Source: Klebsiella sp. WP3-W18-ESBL-02
GTDB lineage: Bacteria > Pseudomonadota > Gammaproteobacteria > Enterobacterales > Enterobacteriaceae
Direction: 5' to 3'
DNA: 64,000 nucleotides
Assembly (NCBI RefSeq): GCF_014168815.1
Contig: NZ_AP021972.1
Span: 2,542,001 to 2,606,000, forward strand
Made by a program: the position numbers and the translations under genes. Positions 15,886-23,615 of this stretch are shown piece by piece (the stretch's first letter is position 1; each line of letters begins with the position of its first letter). The notes under the pieces were generated by a model. That model saw only the letters and a list, made by a program, of their open reading frames with translations. It did no database searches and was not told the DNA's origin.

Positions 15886-16518
15886 ATGCTTCGATACGAG
15901 TTAACGCCGAACAATGCAGGTTTTATACTGTGGGGAGATTCAGAAGCCCTGAATGAATTACATGAACTCATTCATTACATCGTGGATGAAAGCCCACTGA
16001 TTAAAGTTAAAGACGGATTTATGTTATCCCTTGCCTATGATATTCGTAAAGCACGGGAAGGTAATCGTCGTGTTGAGCAACATCAGTATGATCAACATGA
16101 TACATATAAGCTTTATGGTGTTGAGCTTTTATGGCCTCTGGTCCTGGTACAGTCCTCAATACTCAGAAACTCAATGGGTTATATTCAGACAGACAAAAAC
16201 CAGCTGTCTGTCATGTATGCCTTTGAATACCTGATAGAATCAGCATTAACAGAGTCTGAGAGAACAACGTCGAATGATATTATGCTAACAGTAAAATATG
16301 CATCAGACTCTGATTTTAATTTCATTGAGGATAATATTGACAGCAGGTGCTGCTATTTTATCAGCCTATCTCCGGAGCAAAGAAAAAAGCAGTTAATCAG
16401 TATTGTTCGTTCTTTTCATTCATTATGGGGTAAGTATGCCCGTGAAAAGCAGGACATAAAGATGCTGAACGAAATGAATAATACATCATGGGTCTGGCCG
16501 GACAATATCAACTGGTGA
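15886..16518 (+). CDS. IS passenger gene, hypothetical protein
   Basis: A 210-residue acidic protein with no membrane segment or signal peptide (MLRYELTPNNAGFILWG at the start, WVWPDNINW at the end). It resembles uncharacterised DUF6904-type proteins, but I do not recognise a function. It lies inside the insertion sequence, convergent with the transposase, so it travels with it. Start at 15886 is preferred because AGGA lies 11 bases ahead; an in-frame ATG at 15874 has no room for a ribosome site. Lower GC and codon use differ from the host genes around. Confidence 0.7.
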   Translation: MLRYELTPNNAGFILWGDSEALNELHELIHYIVDESPLIKVKDGFMLSLAYDIRKAREGNRRVEQHQYDQHDTYKLYGVELLWPLVLVQSSILRNSMGYIQTDKNQLSVMYAFEYLIESALTESERTTSNDIMLTVKYASDSDFNFIEDNIDSRCCYFISLSPEQRKKQLISIVRSFHSLWGKYAREKQDIKMLNEMNNTSWVWPDNINW

Positions 16519-16546
16519 GCAACCACTGTCCGGCCAGTGAGTACCA

Positions 16547-17950
16547 TCAGCGGGCTCTTTTACCAAAAATGTCCTCTGAACGTGACTGAAGCTGTTTGAG
16601 TGCTTCGAGCATGTCATCATTATCCAGTGAGCGCTGGGATTTCTTCCCTTCCTGCTTTGGCCGTCGTCGGGAAGGGCCATCTCCAGCGGGAATTGACTGA
16701 GAGCGCGTGTTATCCCGCTTGCTCTGCACCAGACTGATAAACTCCAGGGTTCGGCCAAGACGCTTGTTATCGACAATCGCGCCCTGGTCGATTTCTGACA
16801 GTCGGTCGTAGGTAGAGTAGGGAAGTAGCGTACCGTTCAGGCGCAGCTCTTTTCTGCCATCAGGATAGTGATACACATCGATATATTTACCTATTGCACG
16901 GCGACTCAGTTCGCTGTCTTCAATCAGGTACAACATTTTATCATATTGTATCGTCAACGATTTTGAGACTTTACGTTTTTCACGAACAGTGAAAATAAGC
17001 CCCAGGTCCTCATCATGTTCTACAGCACGGTGTACGTCAAAATCATGTCGCGGTACTTTGCCAAAACGGCGGTTATAGTCAGCCATATAGGCCTCAGCGA
17101 AGTCATTTGCAGCCTCCATTGAACAAATGCCCTGTAACCGCAGCTCTTTGACCAGACGATCCTGTAAAGTGAGGTGAGCTCGTTCTACACGCCCTTTGGC
17201 GGGACTGGTTTCTGCACAGATAGTCTGGATGTTCAGTTCATGCATGGCTCGCCCAAACTGAGTATGCCCGTCTCCGCCTGTGGCGTGTTTATTGTTAACA
17301 CGAAAAACACCGGCTTTATCGCTGTACAGTGCCAGCGGTTTACCATGCTTATCGATATAGCGCCGCGTGGCTTCGAAGTAAGAAAACGTGGACTCCGATT
17401 TAACAAACAACAGTTCCATCAGTTTGCTGGTTGCATCATCAACATAGACCAGCGCGGTGCAGGCCGGGCCACGGCCTTCAAACCAGTCGTGATCACAGCC
17501 ATCTATTTGTATCAGCTCACCAGTACACGGACGCCGGTACCGTGGTTGAGGGATCCTTGCGGCACGTTGTTTACGGGGAACCCATAAGCCAGCCCGCACC
17601 ATGATGCGCCGGACAGTTTCTTTGCCAAGAAACAGTCCGTGGAGTTCTTCGAGCTTTTCACGCGCCAGAGTCGGACCGAAATCAGCATAACGCGTCTTGA
17701 TCAGTTCCAGAGCCTGATCTGCGAGCCCGGGTGGCAACTGGCGGTTACCACGCATGCCACATCGTCTGCTGGCCATACCAAGCGGTCCGCCTTCACGGTA
17801 ACGGGCAAGAAGTCTGCGGCATTGCCTGTCGCTGATACCGAGGTGCTCGGCCGCACGGCGCGTTGTGATGCGACGTTCAATGACGTCCTGTATAATCTTG
17901 ATCCGGTTGATCTCTTTCAAAGTAAACACTCCTGAGCTTTCTGCGCTCAT
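16547..17950 (-). CDS. ISNCY-family transposase (ISKpn21-like)
   Basis: A 467-residue transposase. Residues about 12-110 hold tandem HTH domains (RRAAEHLGISDRQCRRLLAR; RIMVRAGLWVPRKQRAAR); the DDE/rve integrase core begins at LIQIDGCDHDWFEG (first Asp), with YVDDATSK, LYSDKAGVFR (second Asp) and PAKGRVERAHLTLQDR (Glu). It moves the element by cut or copy-and-paste, giving a 5-bp duplication here. GGAGG precedes the ATG at 17950. The gene looks intact, so the element may be active. Confidence 0.93.
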   Translation of the reverse strand: MSAESSGVFTLKEINRIKIIQDVIERRITTRRAAEHLGISDRQCRRLLARYREGGPLGMASRRCGMRGNRQLPPGLADQALELIKTRYADFGPTLAREKLEELHGLFLGKETVRRIMVRAGLWVPRKQRAARIPQPRYRRPCTGELIQIDGCDHDWFEGRGPACTALVYVDDATSKLMELLFVKSESTFSYFEATRRYIDKHGKPLALYSDKAGVFRVNNKHATGGDGHTQFGRAMHELNIQTICAETSPAKGRVERAHLTLQDRLVKELRLQGICSMEAANDFAEAYMADYNRRFGKVPRHDFDVHRAVEHDEDLGLIFTVREKRKVSKSLTIQYDKMLYLIEDSELSRRAIGKYIDVYHYPDGRKELRLNGTLLPYSTYDRLSEIDQGAIVDNKRLGRTLEFISLVQSKRDNTRSQSIPAGDGPSRRRPKQEGKKSQRSLDNDDMLEALKQLQSRSEDIFGKRAR

Positions 17951-18047
17951 GATATGCCTCCCGGTAGTTTAAACGGACCAGTGAAGCTTACCATAGCGCG
18001 GACATCTGAATTGAGCCACAGGCGGACATTACTATTGAGCCATTACA

Positions 18048-18052
18048 ACATT
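18048..18052. repeat. Right 5-bp target-site duplication (ACATT) of the insertion sequence
   Basis: Second copy of ACATT, immediately followed by the first base of dif at 18053. Confidence 0.85.
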
Positions 18053-18080
18053 AGTGCGCATAATGTATATTATGTTAAAT
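18053..18080 (+). other. dif: Chromosome dimer resolution site dif (XerC/XerD recombination site)
   Basis: Twenty-eight bases consist of AGTGCGCATAA (XerC arm), TGTATA (central region) and TTATGTTAAAT (XerD arm). This equals the E. coli dif site except for the first base (A for G). XerC and XerD, activated by the FtsK translocase, recombine two dif copies to resolve chromosome dimers before division. The location agrees with the E. coli gene neighbourhood of the terminus. The insertion sequence and its duplication abut the XerC side; the tandem duplication begins within the last four bases of the XerD side. Confidence 0.95.
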
Positions 18081-18614
18081 TGAATTTGAACCAACACCAT
18101 AACCCAGTCCTTTACCGACTCCACCACATCCCCCTTAACCTTCTGGGATGTTTTGTCCTCATTTAATTCTATTTCATTGCGGCGCCTGCGTTTAGCGTCT
18201 AAAGAAAAAATCAGCGCTGCAGGCTTTGTTTGCGATCGCGATGCCAGGCTCAGCCACGTTGATACAGGTTTGGGTCGGAAAATACATAACACAGCACGGT
18301 TGCTTCTGAAAAACAAATGTAACGTACTGATTTATTGATAAATTATCGATTATGCTAGCGCTACGCGAATTCTGTGATTTTCGCTGTGTCATAGTGGGTC
18401 AGATTTTACGTAGCTGCGCGGTTTTATTGGGTGAAAAAACATACAGTAAACGCTGGCATTGCCGCTGACTCCGCTTTCTTGTACCCTTCCCTCGCCGAAC
18501 TATCAGACACAACGGAATTCCATCACTGTGCATACATCTAAAGATCCTTTACACGGCGTTACCCTGGAAATGCAGGTAAACGCGCTGGTCGCGCGTTACG
18601 GCTGGGAGCAGTTA
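18077..18614. repeat. Tandem duplication, first copy (538 bp, lacks an internal 113 bp)
   Basis: Bases 18077-18267 equal 18615-18805, and 18268-18614 equal 18919-19265, both apparently without mismatch. The first copy lacks the 113 bp that lie at 18806-18918 in the second copy. The copy ends inside the 5' part of a VF530-family gene and joins the start of the repeat again, creating a truncated gene. The identity points to a recent event or an assembly artefact. Confidence 0.9.
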
Positions 18615-18704
18615 AAATTGAATTTGAACCAACACCATAACCCAGTCCTTTACCGACTCCACCACATCCCCCTTAACCTTCTGGGATGTTTTGTCCTCAT
18701 TTAA
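18528..18704 (+). pseudogene. Truncated VF530-family gene (duplication by-product)
   Basis: The first 29 codons are the same as in the intact gene at 19179 (KDPLHGVTLEMQVNALVARY), then the duplication junction replaces the rest with about 29 unrelated codons ending at TAA 18704. It keeps an identical upstream region, so it may still be transcribed and yield a short chimeric peptide. It lacks most of the VF530 fold. Confidence 0.75.
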
Positions 18705-19265
18705 TTCTATTTCATTGCGGCGCCTGCGTTTAGCGTCTAAAGAAAAAATCAGCGCTGCAGGCTTTGTTTGCGATCGCGATGCCAGGCTCAGCCACGTTGA
18801 TACAGAATCGGGTGTTCAGGTTTTAAAACAGCTGGAATGTGCGAAAACCAGTCAGGAACTGTTTTGCCCGCAGATTCGCAACGTCGTGCTCAATGTAGAT
18901 CCGAACACGGAAACCGTGGTTTGGGTCGGAAAATACATAACACAGCACGGTTGCTTCTGAAAAACAAATGTAACGTACTGATTTATTGATAAATTATCGA
19001 TTATGCTAGCGCTACGCGAATTCTGTGATTTTCGCTGTGTCATAGTGGGTCAGATTTTACGTAGCTGCGCGGTTTTATTGGGTGAAAAAACATACAGTAA
19101 ACGCTGGCATTGCCGCTGACTCCGCTTTCTTGTACCCTTCCCTCGCCGAACTATCAGACACAACGGAATTCCATCACTGTGCATACATCTAAAGATCCTT
19201 TACACGGCGTTACCCTGGAAATGCAGGTAAACGCGCTGGTCGCGCGTTACGGCTGGGAGCAGTTA
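18615..19265. repeat. Tandem duplication, second copy (651 bp, complete)
   Basis: This copy keeps the full order: 191 bp shared with the dif-proximal copy, a unique 113-bp block (18806-18918), then 347 bp shared again, continuing into the intact VF530 gene. The junction with the first copy reads GCAGTTAAAATTG, where GTTA is shared by both parental ends. No convincing gene was found in 18077-18460 or 18615-19170; a frame through the 113-bp block (18691-18960) matches nothing I know. Confidence 0.88.
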
Positions 19266-19457
19266 AGCAAGCTGATTAACATCAACTGTTTCAAGAATGA
19301 GCCAAGCGTAAAATCGAGCCTGAAGTTTCTGCGTCGGACTCCGTGGGCACGCGCGGAAGTTGAAGCGCTGTATCTGGATTCATTGAATGGTGATGTGGAA
19401 ATCACGCCGGCAGAACCGGCGTTCGATCCGTGGGCGAATCACCGCGCTAAGGGTTAA
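19179..19457 (+). CDS. VF530-family (DUF2132) DNA-binding-like protein, intact copy
   Basis: A 92-residue protein of the VF530/DUF2132 family: KDPLHGVTLEMQVNALVARY, then INCFKNEPSVKSSLKFLRRT and PWARAEVEALYLDSL, followed by a short acidic tail. The family is structurally defined as a small helical DNA-binding-like fold; its cellular role is unknown. The start is GTG 19179, taken because the family domain begins at once after it. A broken second copy lies 651 bp upstream. Its 3' end overlaps the convergent oxidoreductase gene by 11 bases. Confidence 0.82.
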   Translation: MHTSKDPLHGVTLEMQVNALVARYGWEQLSKLININCFKNEPSVKSSLKFLRRTPWARAEVEALYLDSLNGDVEITPAEPAFDPWANHRAKG

Positions 19458-20451
19458 TCCGCACCAGCGGTTTGCCGCTAAACTGGCGATGGCGCAGTTT
19501 ATCAAGGAGCTGCGGCAGTTCATCAAAATCGACGGCGACGGTCTCTTCGGCAACCAAACGGTTATTCACCAGATCGTCGAATATCTGCACTCCCGCAGTG
19601 GTGAGATCGTTCCAGGCCTCATCATCCCCGTACCAGTGCAGCGCACCGAGTGCCACCTCGTGCATAGACAACGTTCTGCCAAAAGGTGCACACGGCCACT
19701 GCGTCAGCCGTCCTTGAATACAAATAATATGTCCGTTCGCCTTAAGCGCCGGCGTCAGGCGCGCAGCGTGATCTTCATTGACGCTATCAATAACGGCGAA
19801 GAACGTGCCGTTTTTATCTTCCGGCCAGACCTGTTCCGGCGCCAGTGGCCCGGCAATACAGTGCGCAGCCCCCATGGCCTGCAGGCGTGGCCAGTGTCGA
19901 GGATTACACATCGCGGTAATCACAAAGCCGCGGGCTGCGGCGAACTGCACCAGATAATGGCCCACCGCACCACCGGCGCCGCTAATCAACAGCGGTGCAT
20001 TCTGAATAGCGGGTAGCTTTTCAATGGCCAGCCAGGCGGTCAGCGCCGGGCAAGGAATGCTGGCGGCAACGTCAAAACTTAGCGCATCAGGAATCGCAAT
20101 AAGTGCCCGCTCGGCCACCGGGGTATGTTCAGCATAGCTGCCGGGCCTGGCCAGACTTTGATGATAGGCAACTCGTTTGCCTAACCAGCGTTTATCAACG
20201 CCCTCGCCCAGTGCTACCACGGTTCCGGCCCCGTCAACGCCCGGAACGTGTCCTGTCTGCCAATCGACCAGCCCCGGGGTCAGCACCTTCCAGTCAACCG
20301 GATTCAGGCCAATGACCTGGTTGCGCACCAGCACGTCACCGGCAGCAGGCTGCGGGATCGCAATACGTTCCAGCTGCAGATCATGGGGTTCTGCACTATT
20401 GTGCCAGGTCCAGGCCAGATGCGTCTGCGCGTGTGGGATATTATTCGACAT
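19447..20451 (-). CDS. Zinc-type alcohol dehydrogenase / quinone oxidoreductase-like protein (MDR family)
   Basis: A 334-residue medium-chain dehydrogenase: GroES-like half with VIGLNPVDWKVLTPG and HVPGVDGAGTVVALGEG, then a Rossmann half with LLISGAGGAVGHYLVQFAA. The structural-zinc cysteines are missing, as in quinone oxidoreductases of this group, so it probably reduces quinones or enones with NADPH. It ends convergent with the VF530 gene. No operon partner. Confidence 0.85.
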   Translation of the reverse strand: MSNNIPHAQTHLAWTWHNSAEPHDLQLERIAIPQPAAGDVLVRNQVIGLNPVDWKVLTPGLVDWQTGHVPGVDGAGTVVALGEGVDKRWLGKRVAYHQSLARPGSYAEHTPVAERALIAIPDALSFDVAASIPCPALTAWLAIEKLPAIQNAPLLISGAGGAVGHYLVQFAAARGFVITAMCNPRHWPRLQAMGAAHCIAGPLAPEQVWPEDKNGTFFAVIDSVNEDHAARLTPALKANGHIICIQGRLTQWPCAPFGRTLSMHEVALGALHWYGDDEAWNDLTTAGVQIFDDLVNNRLVAEETVAVDFDELPQLLDKLRHRQFSGKPLVRINP

Positions 20452-20695
20452 AAGCCTTCTTTACCTATTTTCCAGGAGCATGACTTCCAAAGATAAGAAA
20501 TGTACTGAAATAAGGCAAATTACCTTCTTTTATAGTAGGCATCATCAGGACTGATATCAGCTCATCGTATTGAGTAACGGTACATTCATTGCTCTGGGTT
20601 AGTAAAGACCCTATTTGCTACTGGCTAACCAATTGACTTCGCCGTAAATAGTACGAAAATGTTCTCCACTCGTGACAATCCGAAAAACGGCACCT
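20452..20695. promoter_or_regulatory. Divergent intergenic region oxidoreductase / digH
   Basis: About 240 bp between divergent genes holding both promoters. No clear operator or small gene was seen. Confidence 0.35.
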
Positions 20696-22009
20696 ATGAC
20701 TCCCAGCTCTTACCGCTTCTTCCGTCTCTCCACTTTGAAAAAGGCCAGCGCGCTGATTGTTGCCGCCCTGTTATTGGTCAGCTGTGATTCGAAGCAGCCA
20801 ACCACGCCGCCGTCCACCGTGAATCCGGGCAAATCACAGCAGAGCAATCAACCGATGCGTGGCGTTTGGCTGACGACCGTTTCACGCCTGGACTGGCCGC
20901 CAATAAGCTCCATCAATGCCGGCAGCGCCACTCAGCGTATTGACCAGCAGCAGGCGGCGCTGCGGGCTAAGCTCGACAGGCTCAAAAATCTCGGTATCAA
21001 TACCGTGTTTTTCCAGGTTAAACCTGACGGCACCGCGCTGTGGAAGTCTGATATTCTACCGTGGTCCGACGTCATGACCGGCAATATCGGCGAATATCCT
21101 GGCTACGATCCGCTGCAGTTTATGCTGGATGAAGCCCATAAGCGCGGAATGAAAGTCCATGCGTGGTTCAACCCGTACCGGGTTTCCACTAATACTAAAC
21201 CGTCGACCGTTGCGGCACTCAATAGCACCCTCTCGATGACGCCACCGAGCGTGTTTGTGCTGCATCGTGACTGGATTCGTACGGCGAGCGATCGCTTTGT
21301 GCTCGACCCTGGAATTCCGGATGCCCGTGACTGGATCACCAGTATTGTGGCGGAAGTCGTATCGCGCTATCCCATCGACGGCGTTCAGTTCGATGATTAC
21401 TTCTACACCGAAACCGCTAACTCTTCGCTGAATGACAGCGCCACATTCCGCCGCTATGGCCAGGGTTATGCCTCCAAAGCCGATTGGCGTCGGAGTAACA
21501 CTCAGCAGTTGATCGCCCAGGTATCCCGCACGATTAAACAGTTGAACCCGAACGTCGAGTTTGGCGTCAGTCCGGCAGGGGTCTGGCGTAACCGTTCGCA
21601 TGACCCGGCCGGGTCAGATACCCGTGGCGCGGCGGCTTACGATGAATCCTATGCTGATACGCGTCAATGGGTACAACAAGGTTTGCTGGATTATATCGCC
21701 CCACAGATCTACTGGCCCTTTGCCCGTGATGCGGCGCGCTACGATGTGTTAGCCAAATGGTGGGCGGATGTAGTGAAGCCGACTAACACGCGTCTGTACA
21801 TTGGCATCGCGCTGTATAAAGTGGGTGAACCGTCAAAGAACGAGCCGGACTGGACAATCGAAGGCGGCGTTCCGGAGCTGAAAAAGCAAATTGACCTCAA
21901 TGAATCTGCATCAAACATCAACGGAACCATCCTGTTCCGCGAAGGTTATCTGGAACAACCGCAAACCCAGCAGGCGGTTGATTATTTAAAAGACCGCTGG
22001 GGTAATTAA
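20696..22009 (+). CDS. digH: Divisome-localised glycosyl hydrolase DigH (YddW), outer-membrane lipoprotein
   Basis: The 437-residue product aligns along its length with E. coli DigH (439 aa). The N-terminus is a lipoprotein signal with lipobox LLVSC (Cys at residue 30). The GH10-like barrel starts at PMRGVWLTTVSRLDWPP and includes NTVFFQVKPDGTALW, DGVQFDDYFY and DYIAPQIYWPF. DigH cleaves denuded septal peptidoglycan strands at the division site. The start is uncertain: a GTG at 20672 in frame would add eight residues; the ATG gives a normal lipoprotein signal. Followed by a strong terminator. Confidence 0.92.
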   Translation: MTPSSYRFFRLSTLKKASALIVAALLLVSCDSKQPTTPPSTVNPGKSQQSNQPMRGVWLTTVSRLDWPPISSINAGSATQRIDQQQAALRAKLDRLKNLGINTVFFQVKPDGTALWKSDILPWSDVMTGNIGEYPGYDPLQFMLDEAHKRGMKVHAWFNPYRVSTNTKPSTVAALNSTLSMTPPSVFVLHRDWIRTASDRFVLDPGIPDARDWITSIVAEVVSRYPIDGVQFDDYFYTETANSSLNDSATFRRYGQGYASKADWRRSNTQQLIAQVSRTIKQLNPNVEFGVSPAGVWRNRSHDPAGSDTRGAAAYDESYADTRQWVQQGLLDYIAPQIYWPFARDAARYDVLAKWWADVVKPTNTRLYIGIALYKVGEPSKNEPDWTIEGGVPELKKQIDLNESASNINGTILFREGYLEQPQTQQAVDYLKDRWGN

Positions 22010-22022
22010 CGTCTACCCTGAA

Positions 22023-22050
22023 CCGGCCGTTATGCGGCCGGCTCTTTTTT
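22023..22050 (+). terminator. Rho-independent terminator after digH
   Basis: CCGGCCG and CGGCCGG pair in a 7-bp stem around TTATG, followed by CTCTTTTTT. Confidence 0.9.
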
Positions 22051-22107
22051 AATAAAAAGCGATATAAGTTACATAGCTGTGAATTATTATCATTAATATA
22101 TCTAAAC

Positions 22108-22265
22108 TAACGATCGTTAATAAAAATAGCTTGCGACGCCTGCCGTCGTACCAGTAGTATCAGGAAAAGGGCCAGTTTACGGCCTGAAATAAAAATAAGA
22201 TAACCCCCTCTACCTTCTCATTCCCGTTTGGATACCAACCACTCGCTCGTTAACGCTTGCGTTAA
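22108..22265 (+). promoter_or_regulatory. Upstream region of the HAAAP permease with two dyads
   Basis: TAACGATCGTTA (22108-22119) is a perfect palindrome, and TTAACGC-TT-GCGTTAA (22250-22265) is a second inverted repeat ending 11 bp before the start codon. Both share TTAACG half sites and may bind one regulator. Confidence 0.4.
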
Positions 22266-22276
22266 TTCTAATATTT

Positions 22277-23554
22277 ATGAGTACTATGAATAAAGAAACC
22301 GAAGTATCTCGTCCTCAATGGACGAAAAAGGACACCATCTGGATGATGGGTGTGTATGGCGCTACCGTCGGAGCAGGCACGCTATTCCTGCCGGTAGAAA
22401 TTGGTACGCGCGGTCCGCTGGTCTTTATTCTACTACTGCTACTCGGTTTTCCGCTGTCGTTAGTTCCCCACGTGCTGATATGCCGTGTCTTTATGCGCGA
22501 CAACCCGGCGGACGAGCAGAGCGATCGCACGCTGCCGCTGTTTGGTTCGTTCTTCGGTGCCAAGGGACGTCAGTTGATGAAGCTGTTTTTCTGCGTTGCA
22601 CACTATCCGGTGACGCTGGTGTACGCCGTTTCGTTGATTAACGCCCTCAGCCATTTCCTGACCGAACGCCTGCACTTCACCGGCTTTAACCGCGCGACTC
22701 TGACGCTGGTTGTGCTGGCAATTTTGCATCTGGTGCTAAGCAAAGGTCGTGATAAAGTCGTCAGCACCATGAGCGCCCTTGCGCTGCCGTTCGCCATTGC
22801 TATTATTGTGGTGGCGGCGTCACAGATTCCGGCCTGGGATTTCAGCAATATCGCCCATGCGTGGCAATCAACCCATTCAACGTCGGCCAGCAGTTCTCTG
22901 AAGGATTTGTGGTTAACCCTACCGCTGATTGCTTTCTCGCTGTGCTCCGCGCCGCTGATTCCCGCACTGGCTTACTGGTACCGCGAACCTGGCAACGGTG
23001 GCGAGACGCAGTCCGTTCGTGTTATTCGGCACGCCTATGGTTTGATTTTCTTCAGTATTCTCTTTTTCGTACTGAGCTGTATTTTGAGCACCCCGCGCGA
23101 AACGTTTGAAATGGCTAAGGCGCAAAACCTTAATGTGCTGTCGGTTATCGGCGGCAACGACGGTATGAGCGTGATGATCTACCTGGCGCCGTTGATTGCG
23201 ATTCTGGGGATGACTAAATCATTTTTGGGGATCTCGATGCCGGTTGCCGAAACGTTCAATGTCCTGGCGGCAGATCTTTTTGGCATTAAACGCACCAGCC
23301 ATATTAAACAGGCCAAATTAATCATTTCCGTGCTGATGTTTATTATCACATCGGCGGTGGTTTATCTTAACCCGGACGTCATTAATATGATTGAAACCCT
23401 GTGCGGGCCATTAATTGCGATCTTCCTGTTTATTATTCCAACCTGGCTGATTTTCACCCGCGAAGCGCTGAAACCACTGCGAGGTATGCTCTCCGCGATG
23501 GTCATGGCCAGCGGCGTACTGACCGTTTCCGCCCTGCTGTACGGGATGTTCTGA
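22277..23554 (+). CDS. HAAAP-family amino acid permease (SdaC/TdcC-like)
   Basis: A 425-residue inner-membrane protein with about 11 hydrophobic segments. The first, GVYGATVGAGTLFLPVEIG, has the glycine-rich start typical of the hydroxy/aromatic amino acid permease family; the conserved MTKSFLGISMPVAETF segment lies in the last third. It probably imports serine, threonine or a related amino acid with protons. Two in-frame ATGs (22277 and 22286) could start it; neither has a strong ribosome site. Monocistronic; no deaminase gene is adjacent, unlike sdaCB or tdcBC. Confidence 0.87.
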   Translation: MSTMNKETEVSRPQWTKKDTIWMMGVYGATVGAGTLFLPVEIGTRGPLVFILLLLLGFPLSLVPHVLICRVFMRDNPADEQSDRTLPLFGSFFGAKGRQLMKLFFCVAHYPVTLVYAVSLINALSHFLTERLHFTGFNRATLTLVVLAILHLVLSKGRDKVVSTMSALALPFAIAIIVVAASQIPAWDFSNIAHAWQSTHSTSASSSLKDLWLTLPLIAFSLCSAPLIPALAYWYREPGNGGETQSVRVIRHAYGLIFFSILFFVLSCILSTPRETFEMAKAQNLNVLSVIGGNDGMSVMIYLAPLIAILGMTKSFLGISMPVAETFNVLAADLFGIKRTSHIKQAKLIISVLMFIITSAVVYLNPDVINMIETLCGPLIAIFLFIIPTWLIFTREALKPLRGMLSAMVMASGVLTVSALLYGMF

Positions 23555-23615
23555 TCTCAGTTATTAATATGACGATGGGCTGGCACCGACTATCGGTCCA
23601 GCCCGTTTTAACAGT

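Larger units (their letters stand above)
15770..18047. mobile_element. ISKpn21-like insertion sequence (ISNCY family), complete
   Basis: The element is bounded by imperfect inverted repeats (left TGTCAAGGCTCAATTGAAAT, right TGTAATGGCTCAATAGTAAT read inward), each followed by a second copy of the GGCTCAAT..ATG motif. It is flanked by a 5-bp duplication ACATT, so the borders are certain and the insertion is simple. Total 2278 bp. It carries a 467-codon transposase on the minus strand and a convergent passenger gene. The ISKpn21 name is from memory of the transposase sequence. The right duplication abuts the dif site. Confidence 0.9.

Noticed and set aside
17954..18166. Frame reading through the IS end and dif
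   Set aside because: It crosses the IS border, the target duplication and dif, so it cannot be an ancestral gene.
18691..18960. 89-codon frame across the 113-bp block in the second repeat copy
   Set aside because: No ribosome site and no family resemblance; a remnant is possible but cannot be supported.
18053..19265. XerCD-integrated mobile element (IMEX-type) at dif
   Set aside because: No second dif-like core with TGTATA at the far side of the duplication and no phage-type genes between; a plain tandem duplication explains it better.
18077..19265. CRISPR or satellite array
   Set aside because: Only two long unequal copies, no short regular repeats or spacers.
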